A stretch of 64,000 nt of DNA from Odontesthes bonariensis (GCF_027942865.1 NC_134528.1:25320586-25384585); one strand, 5' to 3'; positions 11,601-23,601 are shown, numbered from the stretch's first letter. Notes: generated by a model from the sequence alone, not told the origin. A program made the numbers and translations.

Positions 11601-14600
11601 AAACTCAGCGGATTCTAAACATCTGACTACTACACATCTGGAAGTCCCCGGTGTGACAGGAAGTGAAGGATGGGGAGAGGTGGAGGAACACTATTGTCAA
11701 AGTTATCTGATTATAATCAGCCAGATGGTCTCTTAGGACACCCTGTCAACGACATGCCCAACGGGAGGACAGAGACGAATAAAAGGGAAGAGGTATGAAT
11801 GAACGAGATGGACTGAAAAAAAAGCAAGTAATCCAAATAAAACTGGCTTCTGTCGGCAGTGATGAATGAGGCTCGTATGGGTCGCTGGACCTGAAGAAGA
11901 CAGCTCACATATGGCGCTTTTCCACTAGCTCGGCACGGCCCAGTTTGGTTGTGTTTCCATTACAACCGAGTATACTTCGTGCCTCCTCAACGTGGGCGGG
12001 GTCGTCGTAACACGGCTGCGGGACCAGAACAACAACAACAACATACGAGGAGGATAGCATGGAGGACATCGAGGTGCTCGTGTTGCTGCTCACCCTGTGG
12101 CTTTTTGTCGCACAGAAGGCAAGAGAAGAGAGCCAGAGAAGACTCCTGGCCGCCAGACAAAACACTATTGAAAAGTGACGACACTCATCGGCCAATCAGT
12201 GGAAGGCAGTCGGCTGACGTCACGTTTTAGTAACGCTTTGGCCCGCTTGGAACCAGGGCTGAGGTGATACGGAAAATCTACCCGGTTGCAGGTACTGTGT
12301 GCTTGTGGAAACACGCAATAGCCGAGCCGAAGCGAGCTAGTGGAAAAGCGCCAAAAGACCAACATCAGTCAGAGTTGATGACTAACTCCATAATTAGGTG
12401 AACAAAATGCTGAAAACGTCATTCCTTCAGGAAAAGACAGCAACCTGCTGTGAACCACGAAAATAAACAAATAAAGACAAGCTATACTTTCCCACCTGTA
12501 TATGTTGACAAATTGTTTCCCCATTGACAACGCTCCAGAGTGCAGGTCCAGTATGGAAGCCTGTTGTGGTCATTAAAAAAACACATTAATTAGTGCAAAA
12601 AAAAAAACAACCGTGAACTGAGCAAACACATGCTGTCTGTTAAAGCACACGGACACATAAGTGGCCTAGTGACTGTTTCAAGGTTCAGCTCTGATCCCTC
12701 TGTAGCCCGTTTGTGGTGCTCTCCAGCTGCCCTTTACTTGTTATTGCTTGTCAAATCCTTTGAGACGCTGTCCTGAAAATTAGTTAATTTCTCTGAGGGG
12801 GGCCTGCTGCTTCAATTGGTTCACTCAGGCTACGGCTACACGAAAACGAAACAAGGTTTTTTTTGAAAACGGGTACGAAAATTCTTGCGACCACACGGCA
12901 ACGCGCTGCTGTAAAGACTCAGGTCCAGACGAAAACGGATGAAAACGATGAAACGATGCAGTACACACGCCACTGTGTCACGCCACGCTGTGAGACAATA
13001 GAGAAGTGTTAAAATTGGCTCACAGCGTCAACGTTTGACTGACGCAAAAACGTTTTAGCTGTAACAATGCAAACGAAACGAGGCCGTTTTCAAACTTTCC
13101 CACTCTGGAACCCATTCTCAAAAACTATCGTTTTGGGGTAGTGGGAACGCCGGCTCCGTGTGGCCGCGACAACGAAACGATAAGAAAAAGTATCGTTTAC
13201 AGTGAAAAACGTTTTCGTGTAGCCGCAGCCTTAATGTTTTAACACTCCATAAACAGCTCCTTTACTGGCTGAGGACCAGAGGGCAGAACATTGGCAGGGT
13301 AGACCGGTGACTTTCAGACTGGAAAAAATAAATATATATGTACTAGTGCTGGGCGGTATGACCAAAAATACATATCACGGTATTTTTTCATGGTATCACG
13401 GTTTCACGGTATATCACGGTATTTTTTTTCATGCATAATTAGGTGTTCACAGCATTTTCTACAGATTGAGAACAGAATTAAAAATTAAAATAAAAATTCT
13501 TCAAAATAATTCCTTCGTTAATAATTGGTCACACAAAACTTTATAGTATTAATATTCACATCTTCATTGTAAACAAATTAATAACATAGCTAATTACACT
13601 GGTCGGACTGTTCAGCTCTGTTTCAGACTGATACCTCCGGTTCAGGCTGGTCCTCATCCTCAACACGCACGTCTCTTTTTCAATCGCGGAAAATATTTTT
13701 CAATACTCATCTGGATTGAAGCAGCAAACATTCAGTGTAAGAGTTTAAAAAAACTACTTTATTTGATTCACAGCTGCTAGTGCTTAGACCTCGACAACCC
13801 AACTACATTTTTTTTTTTTTTAACGGCAAACTTGCGACTAGTTAACTTTATAAAGAAGGCGTAATCGCGTGTTTGCTATGGGTCGGGTCGGGACGGGACA
13901 ACATTGTATTAAAAATATAAAATATTTTTATAGGACTTTTTAAATGGGAGCTAATCTAACGCGGCGCTGAAGCTAGCAAGCCTCCATGCTTCCAGGGATA
14001 ATCTCGCTGATGGAGACACACGCGGTGTGCACGGAGGGGAGGGGCTGTGTGTGTGTGTGTGTGTGTGTGTGTAGGCTATGTGAGAGAGACGCGTGACTGA
14101 CAGAGACGGAGGGAGAGCAGGTAAAGGAAATGCAGCTTAACGAATACCAGTATTTTTTAAATAGCATTAAAAATAGACAGTAAACATGCGTGTTTAGAAG
14201 CGCAACACTGAAAAGGGTCCCGTCTCAAACAATGTCGCGCGACGCAGCGTTCCCCCCGTTGTGTAATTAAATACACCGGTATGGCGGTATATTAAAAATT
14301 CATATCATAACGAAATTATAAACCGGTATTCGGTGTGAACCGGTATACCGCCCAGCACTAATATGTACGAGTCCACATTTCATGTCTCAGAGCGTCTCTT
14401 CAAACTGGAGCTCTGGTTATTGTACCAGCCTGCCCTCTACAGCTGAGAACATCCATTACAGCAATAAGTCTGAACAATATGGAACAAACTGCATATATGT
14501 GTAGGGTGACTAGATTCCAATTCACCAGATGTGGGACAAAGACTATGTTTGTGTGGGACAATGTGGGATACCAATGCATCAAGGTAGTCTAAAATAACTT

Positions 14601-17600
14601 ACAAAAAAAATAAACATCTCTATTCTGCCTCTTAATTTGTAACATTATGCTTTGTCATCTGGTTGATTCAGTAGCACACAACAGACTGCAAATAAAAAAT
14701 TAACAAATCTATCTTATTTAAGTGCAACTTTCCCAAGTTGTCTCACATAAGAAAACATAGTAAGCATGGAACTTTCATACTATTTCACAGTGCCACTCAA
14801 GTTAACACACCTGACTGTGTACAATTAATCAGAATATAGACAGTCAGGACTACAATTGTTCTTTCAATTATAGGGCTTGTCTGTGTTGTTTCACGTCTTA
14901 TTGACCTCAATGTGAAACGGAAAAATGACTTAAGCAAACTTCACACAAAATTTTACCAGACTCGCCTTGCACTGGTTTCACCCAGGGGTAGATAGTTTTC
15001 CAGTCTTTGTTGTAGCTGCATTTTCTTTTATTAGTTGTACGAGTTGTGCTTTCCTCCCTTTCCAACCATATCTCGTGCTGCAAGCCGTTCTGACCTGATT
15101 TGCATTGTTTTTTGTTGGTGGGCGCACCCTTAACCTGAATCCGAGTTCCTGTTTGATTGACATGATCAAACAGCCTGCCCTGCCCCCTGATGACAGCCCT
15201 CAGCCCATTTATAAAACACGCATTTTAAAACTGGAGTCTGACTGTCAATAACAATGCAGGACAACGTCTCAATTTGTGGGACGTGTGAAAATTAATGAAA
15301 ATGCGTGACTGTTCTGCACAAAGCAGGACATCTGGGGCCTCATGTACAAAGACTTGCGTGGATTTCCTACTGAAACATGGCGTACGCTCAAACCCAAATG
15401 CCCTCCAACGTCGGATGTATGAATCTGTGCGCACGCATCAATCCAAGCACATTTCGTTTGTACATCCCAATCAACGTGGAATTGAGCGCACATGTCGGAG
15501 CACCCGACTCCTCCCTGTATCTCAAATGTGCACATCACTATCTGAGGACTAATTGTTTTCACATTTATTTATTAATAACAGTTTCCCAACATCACCTTAG
15601 GTGTCGCCAAAGAATCAACAGCTGGAGAAAAGTGCGTACGCCAGCCCTGAAGTTGGCGTGAGGCACCGCACATTTCCACGGTCTTTTCGCTCTTGATACA
15701 TCTGATCGTTGACGTGAAAAGGTGCGTACGCACCCTTTGTACATGAGGCCCCTGGTCACCCTCTATGTATGTGTGTGTGTGTGTTGATAATATTTCATTC
15801 TTTAATTTAATAATTTGTCATTTTAGTAATGTGTTCCAAGATCACTCTTGCCCGTCTTGGTTTTAATTCTCTTTACACTAAGGAGACATGTGGTTCAGGA
15901 GCTGAGGGATCTAACAGTGAAATATCCAATTTAGGGCCTTATAAACAAGCAGGAATGCTCAGAAATCTATACTGCAATGTACCGGCAGGCAGCCAGTGGA
16001 GTGTTTCCAGGAGAAGTGGAGTTGTATTTTCCTCGTCCCAGTTTTGTAAGATAGAAAAAAAAATGTTCAATATGGATTTAAAGCTTTCAATGGAACAAAT
16101 TGGCTTTGGGCTCAGTACCACACAGGCTACATTCCAGAGACTGAATGACCAAAACCAACAAGCTTGTTTATTTCTGTTTTGTTTTTTGTTTTTTTTTAAA
16201 TTAGCTACAAGTAAGATTAAGATTAAGATTTATTGTCATGCATATACACGAAATTTGTCGTCCGCTTTTAACCCATCCAGGTTGGCACTTGTTGACACAC
16301 ACATGCACAGGGTTACACACTCAGAGACAGACACTAACCTGGAGTGGTGGGCAGCCGTTCACAGCGCCCGGGGGGCATGGGGGTATGGTGCCTTGCTCAA
16401 GGGCACCTCGGCCGTGACAAGGAGGTGGACTGACACCCCTCCAGCTGTCAGTTCCACCAATCTTTTTTTGAGTGGCGAGAGTGGGAATTGAACCGCCAAC
16501 CTTCCAGTTATTGGACGACCGACTCTAACCACTGAGCCAAGTTTAAAATAACTGTGTGAACCCATATGTTCTATGGAGTATTACCTGGTTATTACAAGAA
16601 AAATAACTCTACAAGTTTATTTACATTAACTGGATATGGATACCAAAGTGGACACTTGCAAACTGACGTCCTTTGTTCCTTAAATCCGCAAAAATAATTT
16701 ATGTAGATAAAACATGCAAAACAACCATTTTAGACTCAGATTTTAGATTCATACGTGGAGAATTCCCTTCCTAAAGACAGTGTTTGTCTCATGACTGTAT
16801 CACTCATGAACAGACATACTCACTCCTCCTTCAGACCCGGCCAGCGCCAGCCCCCTCTCAGCCAGCCTGTGTGCCAGAGACAAAGCATCCAAACATAATG
16901 TAGCTGCACGGCACTGACAGAAGATGATAAATGAAGAAATTAAAAAAACAAGTTGGGAAAAAGACGTGAGGCTATGTGCATATTTACCGCCTGAGGGCGT
17001 GAGCTTCTTCCCTCGTCACCATGGCGTCTGTGACGGCACGGCCGCACCTCTGAGGGGTGCAACCTGTGGCACACACGCAGGGGAGCATTTTACTGCAGAA
17101 ACACAGCATCTTTGCGCAATATCCTTCATATATCCTCCACAACACAGACAGAGAGTACCAAATAAGAGCAAGAGAACGCAGAGCGTATATTGTGTATAAA
17201 TAAATCACAAAGTTCAGGGCTTGCCTGCAACTTCTTCCCAATTAGACCTCATAACTTTTCTAAAGATGCAGAGTTTGACCTCTGAGCAGCGCTCAAGTTC
17301 AAAGACCAAAAGGAGCATCCAGATTGTACAAGACATAAAGCCGGGCTCTGGTACGGGGTTGTATCAGTGCTCCTGGGACAGCTCATTTACAATTCTGTGA
17401 TGGCAGAATTAACGTAGGAAAGTTCACTGAGATTTCAGATTATATGCTGCCTTCAAGATGACACATTTTCCAGCAATCTTCATGTATTTTTAACCTCATA
17501 AACCTCATACTGTTCTTATTACAGAGGCCTGGCAGACGGTGATGCAGGCACTGGACTGGCTGCCTGCAGTCCTGACCTGCCCTCAATAGAAAGTGTTGGA

Positions 17601-20600
17601 GAACTTTGAAATAAAAATGCAACAGCGACAGAAGTGTTGTTGCACTCCTTAAGATGCATTTGCAGGAGGAATGGGACAGAGAAAACCGTGGAACTCTTCA
17701 CTGCTTAGTACCCTTATTGCCAGAATGACACAAGTGTGAGAAGGAACGCGTTTTGGAATGTGCCGCAGGGCTGAAATGGAAAAAAATTCAGCCATATAGT
17801 TTAATAGTTCCACACACTGTTTTGTTCCTCATTCAGAGGAACCACCCGCTCTTCATGATCGGGTAGACTTGTGCTGTAGTGCCATCTGATGGATTAAATG
17901 TTTGCTTTTTCACAGTCAAAGCATCTCAGATATATCAAACTGGTTCTATTTTAGTTTAAAAAAAAAACCAATTTAGAAAATAATTTTCTAATACTTCTCC
18001 TCAAGATTCTTCTTTCTCTAATGTCTGACAGGCCCAAATCCAACACCAGGAATGTGTCCCTGAATAACGACAGTTTAGCTTTTACTCCAAGTCACACTAG
18101 CCCCTTTCACACTGAGACCCGCTACCTTAGCGGGTCCAAATTGCCACTTCGTCTTGCGTCAAGCAATGTGAATGCTTGGCGTGTTCGGTGACCCGTGTCG
18201 CCTGAAGCCGAGTTCAGGGGGCGTTGCCTAGTGGCAGAGCGTCACACGAAACACATAAAATGCTGGAAGTGTACAATGACGTAGACACAAGCCATGCGTC
18301 GGAGGTAGGGTTAAATACACCTGTCTGCATCAAATTTTTCAAACCAACGATGGCGGGACACCTTGAGGACTTGTTTTTGCAATTGTATATGCAGTTCATG
18401 GAGATGTTATTTTACGGGGTGTGGATGGTCACAACGTGGAATGCCGCCGAAGAACATATGTGGAGAATACAAGAGCACTATAATCTCCAAGTTGAGGAAA
18501 TCGCCCTCTGCCACTCCTGCCGTTGTGGTCATTAACCGCATGGAACTTTTTCCTCATGGCTTTCAGTTTGTTGGTCACCTGCGTCTTGCTGTGTGGGAAA
18601 CCACGCTCTCCCATCTTTCTCGCCAGCCCTTCCACCAGAGGTCCATCTTTCACCGTCCCCGACATGTGGCGGTAAATAACGTCCTCTGCTCGGAGGCTGA
18701 GGAGCTCGCGGACCTCCTTGTCTCCCAGTTGGCCATCTTCAAAAATGTCTCGAACTTGAAGTAAAACAGAGTAAAACTTGTCCTCACCTGTCGCTGTTGT
18801 TCTGAATCAGCTGTCCATTCTGTTTTTTAAACTCCTCACGTCACGCCACGCCCACGTCCAACCCGCGTCAATTGCTTTCACATCAAACTCGCCTCGGCAA
18901 AAAGACTAGGGTCCGACGCGGGTCGAATGGCGAGTCGAGTTGACACGCCAGGCCGGGTCGTCAGTGTGAAAGGAACAACGGGACACACTAAATTCACGAA
19001 TTAAACGCGGGTTCTTCCTCAGTGTGAAAGGGGCTGACACATTACAACTTCAGCCTTACCTGGGTACCGTTTGTGGTTCTCGTAGTCCTCAGAGCACTGG
19101 ACACTGAAGACTCTGGGCTGAGGAGAGACCATCTCCCTCTGGCTGGCCAGAGTTTCTGTGATGTCACCGTCCAGAGAGGTCAGGTACAGCCACGTGGCCA
19201 CCGCGGTCACACACACAGCGACCAGCAGCAAGGTAAAGAGTGTGCGGGAACTCTGCCACAAGGACCCCTGCCTCAGCGCGTTACCTCTGAGCAAGACAGA
19301 AAAAAGCTTGAATGATCAACCCAATCTGACTGACTGTTCGGAGGACTTCCGATCCACACAAAAAATATGCAAAAACTGATGATTAACTGATGGTAACTGA
19401 TGGATTTCTTCCCCACAGGAAGGGGTAATCAAAGTTGAATCGTCAAAGAAATTCCATCCTGTTGTGGTTTGCTAAACAATTTTACTTGACCTCTATGGAA
19501 AACATCACGAGGTAAAGGAGAGAAGGCAGGAGAAACTTATAAGGACTTAAAAAAAGACGACCTTACTGAAAAGAAAAACTAACAACATGGACACTGAGCT
19601 GTGATGGGGGAGGGGGGCTCTTGGACACTCTTAAAGTAGGTATTTATTATAATTCAATGTATTCACAGAGCACCAATTCACAACAAGTGATCTCAAAGCA
19701 CTTTAAAGATAGAGTCCAATTCAATCCAATCCATACATTGCAATCCGATTCATTGTAATCAATTTTAAAGATAATATTTAGCTAGTTTGGATAACTGCAA
19801 TAGTGACTGCATACCAACTCTACATTTACCCAACACAACTGATATCTCTCAAACACATTTATAAGACCAGATACTGCAGTAGCAAAATGCTTAACAGCTA
19901 TATCACCTTGCCACTTTAAACAGGACAAGCCCATGATTGAGGGCTGCATCACACTTAGAGGAAGTCTCGCTTTTTTGCTTGTTTTACACAGACATAATAT
20001 ACGGAAACGCTTCATGGCGTGCTGGAGCGTGCCATATTGGGTGGGTCTCCTCACTCTAGGCTAGCACCAGAATCAATTGGAGTCGACGGAGAGTGAGCAA
20101 CTATGCTCGTGCAGTTTACGGTTGCAATAACCGGCGCAGTATTGATACCAAATCGCTTGGGATTACCTTTCACAAGTTAGATCAAACAATAATTTTGGTT
20201 ATTTTTACCATATATTATGTCATCCTAACGTTACTTACATGTAACGTTATTACAGCGGGAACTGGTACTCTCTCTCTTTGTCTCTTGCTATTTTTTCTTC
20301 TTCTTCACATTTTGATGGTTTTCCAGTGATACAGGCTTGAGGAGGCAATAATTAGTTGCTTTAAGATGGGAGGGCTTTGTTGCGACTGAGGCTAGGCGTC
20401 CACTATTCCGGCACGTCAACGTAACTCGCCGGATTGGATGCCTAGTCTCGCCGTGTTGCTGCTGCAGTGGGCGTGTACAGAGGGGCCTGTATACGAAGTT
20501 GTAGATAGAACATACGGGCTCCGGGGAAAGTAAATAACTTGTGATTTTAACCAACCGAAGTTTCTCCCTCTAAAAATTTGAGTTTTGGAGGGAAATTAAT

Positions 20601-23062
20601 GTGTATAAATCGTCAGCAATGGAAAATTATTTCGTATTTCACCATGGCTGTGGATCTGCGAGCGAGGAGAGCTGCTGCTGCTGCTGAGCCGACACAGGAG
20701 ATCACATGATCTACAGTCATTGGATAACGCACTACGGCTGCCGTGGCAAATTTGCATAAACTTCGAGCGAGCCCAACTTTTTGACGTGCCGCAAGTCCCC
20801 CGCTCGCCGTGCCGGAATCCCAGCATGCTTTGCGAGCACGGCGACAACGATCGGCCGGATTTCATTGAAAATGAATTGAATGCGTTGGATACGGCTTGAC
20901 GTGCCGGAATAGTGGACGCCTAGCGTGAGTCTTCAAAGCTCTGTAGTGAGGACTTCAAGCCTGATGATTTTGACAGGACGGGTGAAATTGTCAGGCTTAG
21001 AGATGATGCTTGTGTCATTTGTGGTGTCTGTATTTCACAAAGTAAGGCTGCACCACATCGCAAAATTAACTACCCTGGAGTTACAGAGTGCCAGCATGCG
21101 CGAAAAGCTGTGCAAAACAGTTCTTTTTTAAGGGTTTTAGCTCCCCAGCCCCAGTTGCTAGCCTAACAGGGTAGTATAAGACGCTGGAATGACCTGGAAT
21201 TATAACACTTATTTTTCTAGGCCTTTAAAAAAATGTACTGAGCTGGTAATGCAATGCAATTTTATTTATAGAGCACAATTCATACACAGGGCAATTCAAA
21301 GTGCAGTATACATGTGCAATATTATATTACATATACTGCATCAATGTTTACTTCCACCATATTTATAATTCCACCATTTTTAGAACTATATCTTTTCTAA
21401 TAACTGTTTTTACTACTCAACACTTTATTTATTTTATTCACGACACTTTACTTTATTCATTGTTGTTGTTTTGTCTGTTTTTCTTGAGTGCCAACAAAAT
21501 TTTGTAGGAATACAATGACAAATAAAAAAAAAAAAATCCATGAATCCTATATGGGAGCTTGTATGTATATGTGTCACAGAAGGGTTGTGTGTGAGAGAGA
21601 AATACATTCAAATGAACAATCAAACTTGTTTCTTTATTAAAATATCAAATGTATATTTAATTTAATTTATACATTTATCAATATGCCATAGCCTACTATA
21701 TGTCTTTGTTAAAGCAATACTATGTAACATTTCTACCTTAAAATAACAGCTTGAAAAAAATTGTGCGGCTAGAATGAGTTTTAATATTACGATTGGCCTG
21801 TCTCCTATGCCCTTTGGGGGTCTGAGTTGGAAAAACTGCGCTATGTAACTTTGCTGGACCGGCCCGGGAGCGGCCCGGGAGCTGAGCGGAAGTACTTCGA
21901 CTTGCTTTATGGCACACCTACCGCAAAAACAAATAGACCCCTCTCACGCTCCAAGGTACATTTGATTACTCTTACCTTCTCGGTCGACATAGCTTGCACC
22001 TTCTGACTCCTCGCCGGTTCGTCAACAAACGTGAAAGTGAAAGGGTGTTGTATTTACGACAGTGTAACCGTACATTACCTCCAAGCCTGTAGGGGGAGCT
22101 CCATAGTGGGCTTTTTGAGAAGTTACATTGTATTGCTTTAAAGAGCAAAATACAAAGTCTTTCAGCATGAAAGCACGTATTTTTAATGTGTGACAGCATC
22201 CTGTATCATAACTAAATCTCTACCGTTTGTAAGAAACCAAACCGTGTGAAAATCCGGTAAAAATTCGGGGAGTTAGGATTATTGTAGTTGGGGTTAAACA
22301 CCGTCCTCAGTCGAAATAAATGCAATGAGGGGGCATTAGGGACCCATCCAAGATGGCGGCCGCGCTGATACGTCAGCTCCAATAGGCAGCGTCATCTATG
22401 AGGCGTCTACGTATATCATGTCTATGGTTTTACAACTAACCACACGCGTAGAAACGGAACGCAGCCCAGTTATCCACACGAGATTAGCACTTATAGTGAA
22501 CTGTTTGTTTGCATATAGCAAGTCATCATTTCCGTGTGCAACAAAATGTCGCATGTTTTTCTTATATCGTGCAGCCGTAACTGAAAAGCATTTAATGCGA
22601 TGACTTCATGAAGCTGTTTGAGAGAACACCAAGAGAGTGCTCAACAAAGCACACGTTTTAACTGGTAATTTAATAAATATACCCTATATCTTGGTTGTAT
22701 AAAAAAATATTTTAAAATGTATTTATTTTGTGCACTTTGTCTTTTTTCATGACAAAGCATTTCTTTTTATGTCCAAAATAGCAAACAAAAGTACAGCTTC
22801 GGCAGCAGAATGGCATTCTGCTTAGTCCGCAGACTAAATGCACACCTGTGTTTAATGTATTCGTTAAACACTAACATTATAATGCTGTGGTGGCTTAATT
22901 CAGCATGGTGACAGTACACGACTGGCTTCTGATCCCCTTTCACCCTGCTCAGCCTTCCACAGTTGGAACATTAGCTGCCTTTTTACTAGCTTACCTTTTG
23001 ATTTTCTTCTCTATCTCAGCTGCATTTGAAGCCTTTGGGTTCCTCGCACGCAGCAGCGCCAT
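5649..23062 (-). CDS. ogfod3: OGFOD3, 2-oxoglutarate/Fe(II) oxygenase domain protein 3 (5' part; last exons not seen)
   Basis: Seven exons join in frame through GT-AG introns (minus strand): 23062-22995, 19286-19060, 17063-16988, 16866-16824, 12560-12496, 11447-11391 and 5802-5649. They encode 230 residues. Residues 1-38 are basic and cytosolic, 39-58 form one hydrophobic segment (type II anchor), followed by a lumenal 'QCSEDYENHKRYPGCTPQRC' type region, 'SILDLHSGALSMGK' and 'LTKPTFFSRINST'. The oxygenase start 'HDEYWHPHIDK' carries the likely iron-binding H227-x-D229. The distal His and 2OG-binding Arg lie in later exons that I cannot find in the 5.6 kb remaining. The start ATG at 23062 has G at -3 and +4. 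The family is a prolyl-hydroxylase-like membrane protein of unknown substrate. Introns are filled with transposons. HEXD is divergent from the same promoter region. Confidence 0.92.
7505..7750. repeat. Purine/proline-codon rich low-complexity stretch
   Basis: GC-rich sequence with many 'ccc', 'gag' and 'agcc' runs. It is open in several frames only because of its composition. Similar Pro/Arg-rich stretches occur in fish repeats. I do not call it a gene. Confidence 0.5.
8373..9297 (+). pseudogene. Cys-rich transposon-encoded ORF relic
   Basis: Plus-strand fragments in shifting frames show clustered cysteines. At 8373-8450 there is C-x-C-x4-C then H-Y-H-C-P-L-C-D-x-C-H, and at 9067-9150 'WHCPCAKPRMSCVHK' followed by 'IGKWHLFQTN', a possible SWIM- or CxC-like zinc cluster. 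Between them is a Ser/Gln-rich stretch. At least one stop and frame changes are present. It lies inside the large inverted-repeat element and is probably part of its mobility gene. No catalytic residues are identifiable. Confidence 0.45.
9843..10050. repeat. Tandem repeat, about 55-75 bp unit
   Basis: Three imperfect copies of a unit built from 'gttttattttgaaatgt', 'gcatttccgggcct' and 'acagtggaggtctgcag'. The unit length varies because 'agggacctgacagtggaggt' is additionally duplicated. Confidence 0.8.
10280..10965 (+). mobile_element. 5'-truncated LINE (L2-like) 3' end
   Basis: The end of a reverse-transcriptase frame is recognisable (A-P-L-L-W-N-K-L-P, then TFKTRLKTFLF and a stop near 10391). 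A 3' UTR follows, and a tail of the form 'ggcgctatataaataaa' with repeated 'ttgaa' units. This tail is widespread in fish genomes. It abuts the right end of the inverted-repeat element at 10279. Confidence 0.8.
10966..11390. other. Intronic sequence, nothing recognised
   Basis: AT-rich OGFOD3 intron sequence between the LINE tail and exon 6. No open frame of note. Confidence 0.5.
11478..11511. repeat. (AC)n microsatellite
   Basis: About 17 AC units with one G interruption, just upstream (in gene sense) of OGFOD3 exon 6. Confidence 0.9.
11912..12353. mobile_element. MITE with long terminal inverted repeats
   Basis: The ends TGGCGCTTTTCCACTAGCTC and its exact complement bound 442 bp. 'CGGC' follows on the left, and a short duplication of the pattern occurs on the right. 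The interior is GC-rich with short chance frames. I could not define a target duplication. Confidence 0.8.
12828..13230. mobile_element. MITE, 0.4 kb
   Basis: Left end GGCTACGGCTACACGAAAAC; the right end is the complement of GGCTGCGGCTACACGAAAAC (one mismatch in 20). The interior contains repeated 'gaaaacg' and 'acgtttt' motifs. No coding content. Confidence 0.85.
13344..14360. mobile_element. Non-autonomous hAT element with 8-bp target duplication
   Basis: The inverted ends TAGTGCTGGGCGGTAT and ATACCGCCCAGCACTA enclose 1017 bp. The octamer ATATGTAC is present directly on both sides (13336-13343 and 14361-14368), the hallmark of hAT transposition. No transposase is recognisable. A (GT)n tract at 14046-14072 lies inside. 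Confidence 0.92.
14046..14072. repeat. (GT)n microsatellite
   Basis: About 13 GT units within the hAT element. Confidence 0.9.
14503..15762. mobile_element. DNA transposon relic hosting a nested MITE
   Basis: The ends are complementary: 'AGGGTGACTAGATTCC' on the left, 'GGACATCT...GGTCACCCT' on the right (the latter split by the nested MITE at 15335-15751). Without the insertion the element is about 0.84 kb. A short minus-strand frame at 14978-15169 is not recognisable as a known domain. Superfamily unassigned. Confidence 0.6.
15335..15751. mobile_element. Harbinger-type MITE, 3-bp CTG duplication
   Basis: The inverted ends GGGCCTCATGTACAAAG and CTTTGTACATGAGGCCC bound 417 bp. CTG is directly repeated at 15332-15334 and 15752-15754. 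The right 190 bp match, inverted, the left end of the larger element starting at 63451, which carries Harbinger transposase sequence. This MITE is therefore its deletion derivative. Confidence 0.88.
16203..16540. repeat. Fish LINE-associated dispersed repeat
   Basis: Contains the characteristic 'tttattgtcatgcat', 'cagccgttcacagcgcccgg' and 'ccttgctcaagggcacctcgg' segments of a common fish repeat. It is bounded by 'gattaagatt' units on the left. No gene. Confidence 0.65.
17325..17790 (+). pseudogene. Mariner-type transposase relic
   Basis: The decayed plus-strand sequence resembles the C-terminal half of a mariner-like transposase, around the 'W-x-A-C-S-P-D-L' box (at 17555-17590) and the region that follows it. 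Frameshifts are numerous. A second relic of the same family is at 26640-27130 and a third at 52234. Confidence 0.65.
18099..19035 (-). mobile_element. Harbinger-like element with Myb/SANT ORF fragment
   Basis: The inverted ends AGCCCCTTTCACACTGA and TCAGTGTGAAAGGGGCT bound 937 bp. On the minus strand at about 18760-18480 a frame reads 'GDKEVRELLSL', then 'KTQVTNKLKAMRKKFH' and 'DHNGRSGRGR', a Myb/SANT-like DNA-binding protein of the sort paired with Harbinger transposase. No transposase is present. Inserted in OGFOD3 intron 2, 24 bp from exon 2. Confidence 0.78.
19640..19765 (-). mobile_element. LINE 3' tail, antisense
   Basis: The complement of the same LINE tail as at 10900-10965 ('ctttgagatcacttgttgtgaattggtgct' type). 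It lies in OGFOD3 intron 1 and is fragmentary. A similar scrap is at about 21245-21300. Confidence 0.55.
20392..20924. mobile_element. MITE with about 28-bp terminal inverted repeats
   Basis: The left end GCTAGGCGTCCACTATTCCG is mirrored at the right end, followed by GCACGTCAA in both. Total length 533 bp. A 'gctgctgctgctg' run is internal. No transposase. Confidence 0.9.
21709..22141. mobile_element. TTAA-flanked MITE
   Basis: The ends AGCAATACTATGTAAC and GTTACATTGTATTGCT are inverted and TTAA flanks both. It is very similar to the copy at 49124-49574 (shared 'gtgcggctagaatgag', 'ggggtctgagttgg' and 'gctggaccggcccggga'). No coding content. Confidence 0.9.
22142..22994. other. OGFOD3 intron 1 sequence, nothing recognised
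   Basis: Apart from chance frames and AT-rich stretches I see no feature until the OGFOD3 exon 1 donor at 22994. Confidence 0.5.
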
Positions 23063-23440
23063 GTCGCCTCACAACGTCAGCTTCGTAGTATTCACGAACA
23101 AACGGTCACACACGCCTGCTCTTTCTTGTCTTTGACCAAACATCCCGCACACCCCGCCAACAGCTTGTACCATCACCTGGAGCATCGCAGTTCCTGGTGG
23201 CCTCGTATCGTCCGATCCCATTGGCTCCTCGGAAGAGAAAGTGTCGTTTTCATTGGACCATGTCTGGATCCAATTGGGTTGCAGCACAAACGCAACAGAG
23301 CTAGGCTACAGAGTCAGTAGTTACGTTATACTAATTTTCTTCAGAACTTCGCAGCCACAAACTTTAAACTCAAGACATATATGTTTATGTTTTTTGTACA
23401 TTACAAGCCAGTACTCTGTTTACTTCGGTTACAAAAAAAA
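23063..23440. promoter_or_regulatory. Divergent OGFOD3/HEXD promoter region
   Basis: Only about 540 bp separate the two start codons, which face away from each other. CCAAT-type boxes lie near 23220 and 23252 (minus orientation) and 23270 (plus). No TATA box is obvious. A HEXD 5' untranslated exon probably ends at the AG|GTGAGT donor at 23512, with a 78-bp intron to 23590. Transcription start sites cannot be read from the sequence. Confidence 0.65.
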
Positions 23441-23601
23441 AAACGACTGAACAGAAGGCGACCATCTCGCAGGGTACCTTTTCACAAGCTGTTGTTGCCG
23501 TTGGCAGCTAAGGTGAGTCAGTTCAATTTTGTATCAGAACAAAAATCAGACCCTCTTGTCTACATTGGCGGTGTTATATTTTCTGTGCAGAAACAGGCAG
23601 A

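Noticed and set aside
11949..12230. Coding frames on both strands
   Set aside because: They lie within the MITE at 11912-12353 and have no recognisable domain.
18224..18764. Plus-strand genes of 92-133 codons
   Set aside because: Shadows of the minus-strand Myb/SANT-like fragment in the Harbinger-type element.
20093..20329. Hydrophobic 78-codon frame as a membrane protein
   Set aside because: AT-rich intronic sequence with no splice or conservation support and no recognisable family.
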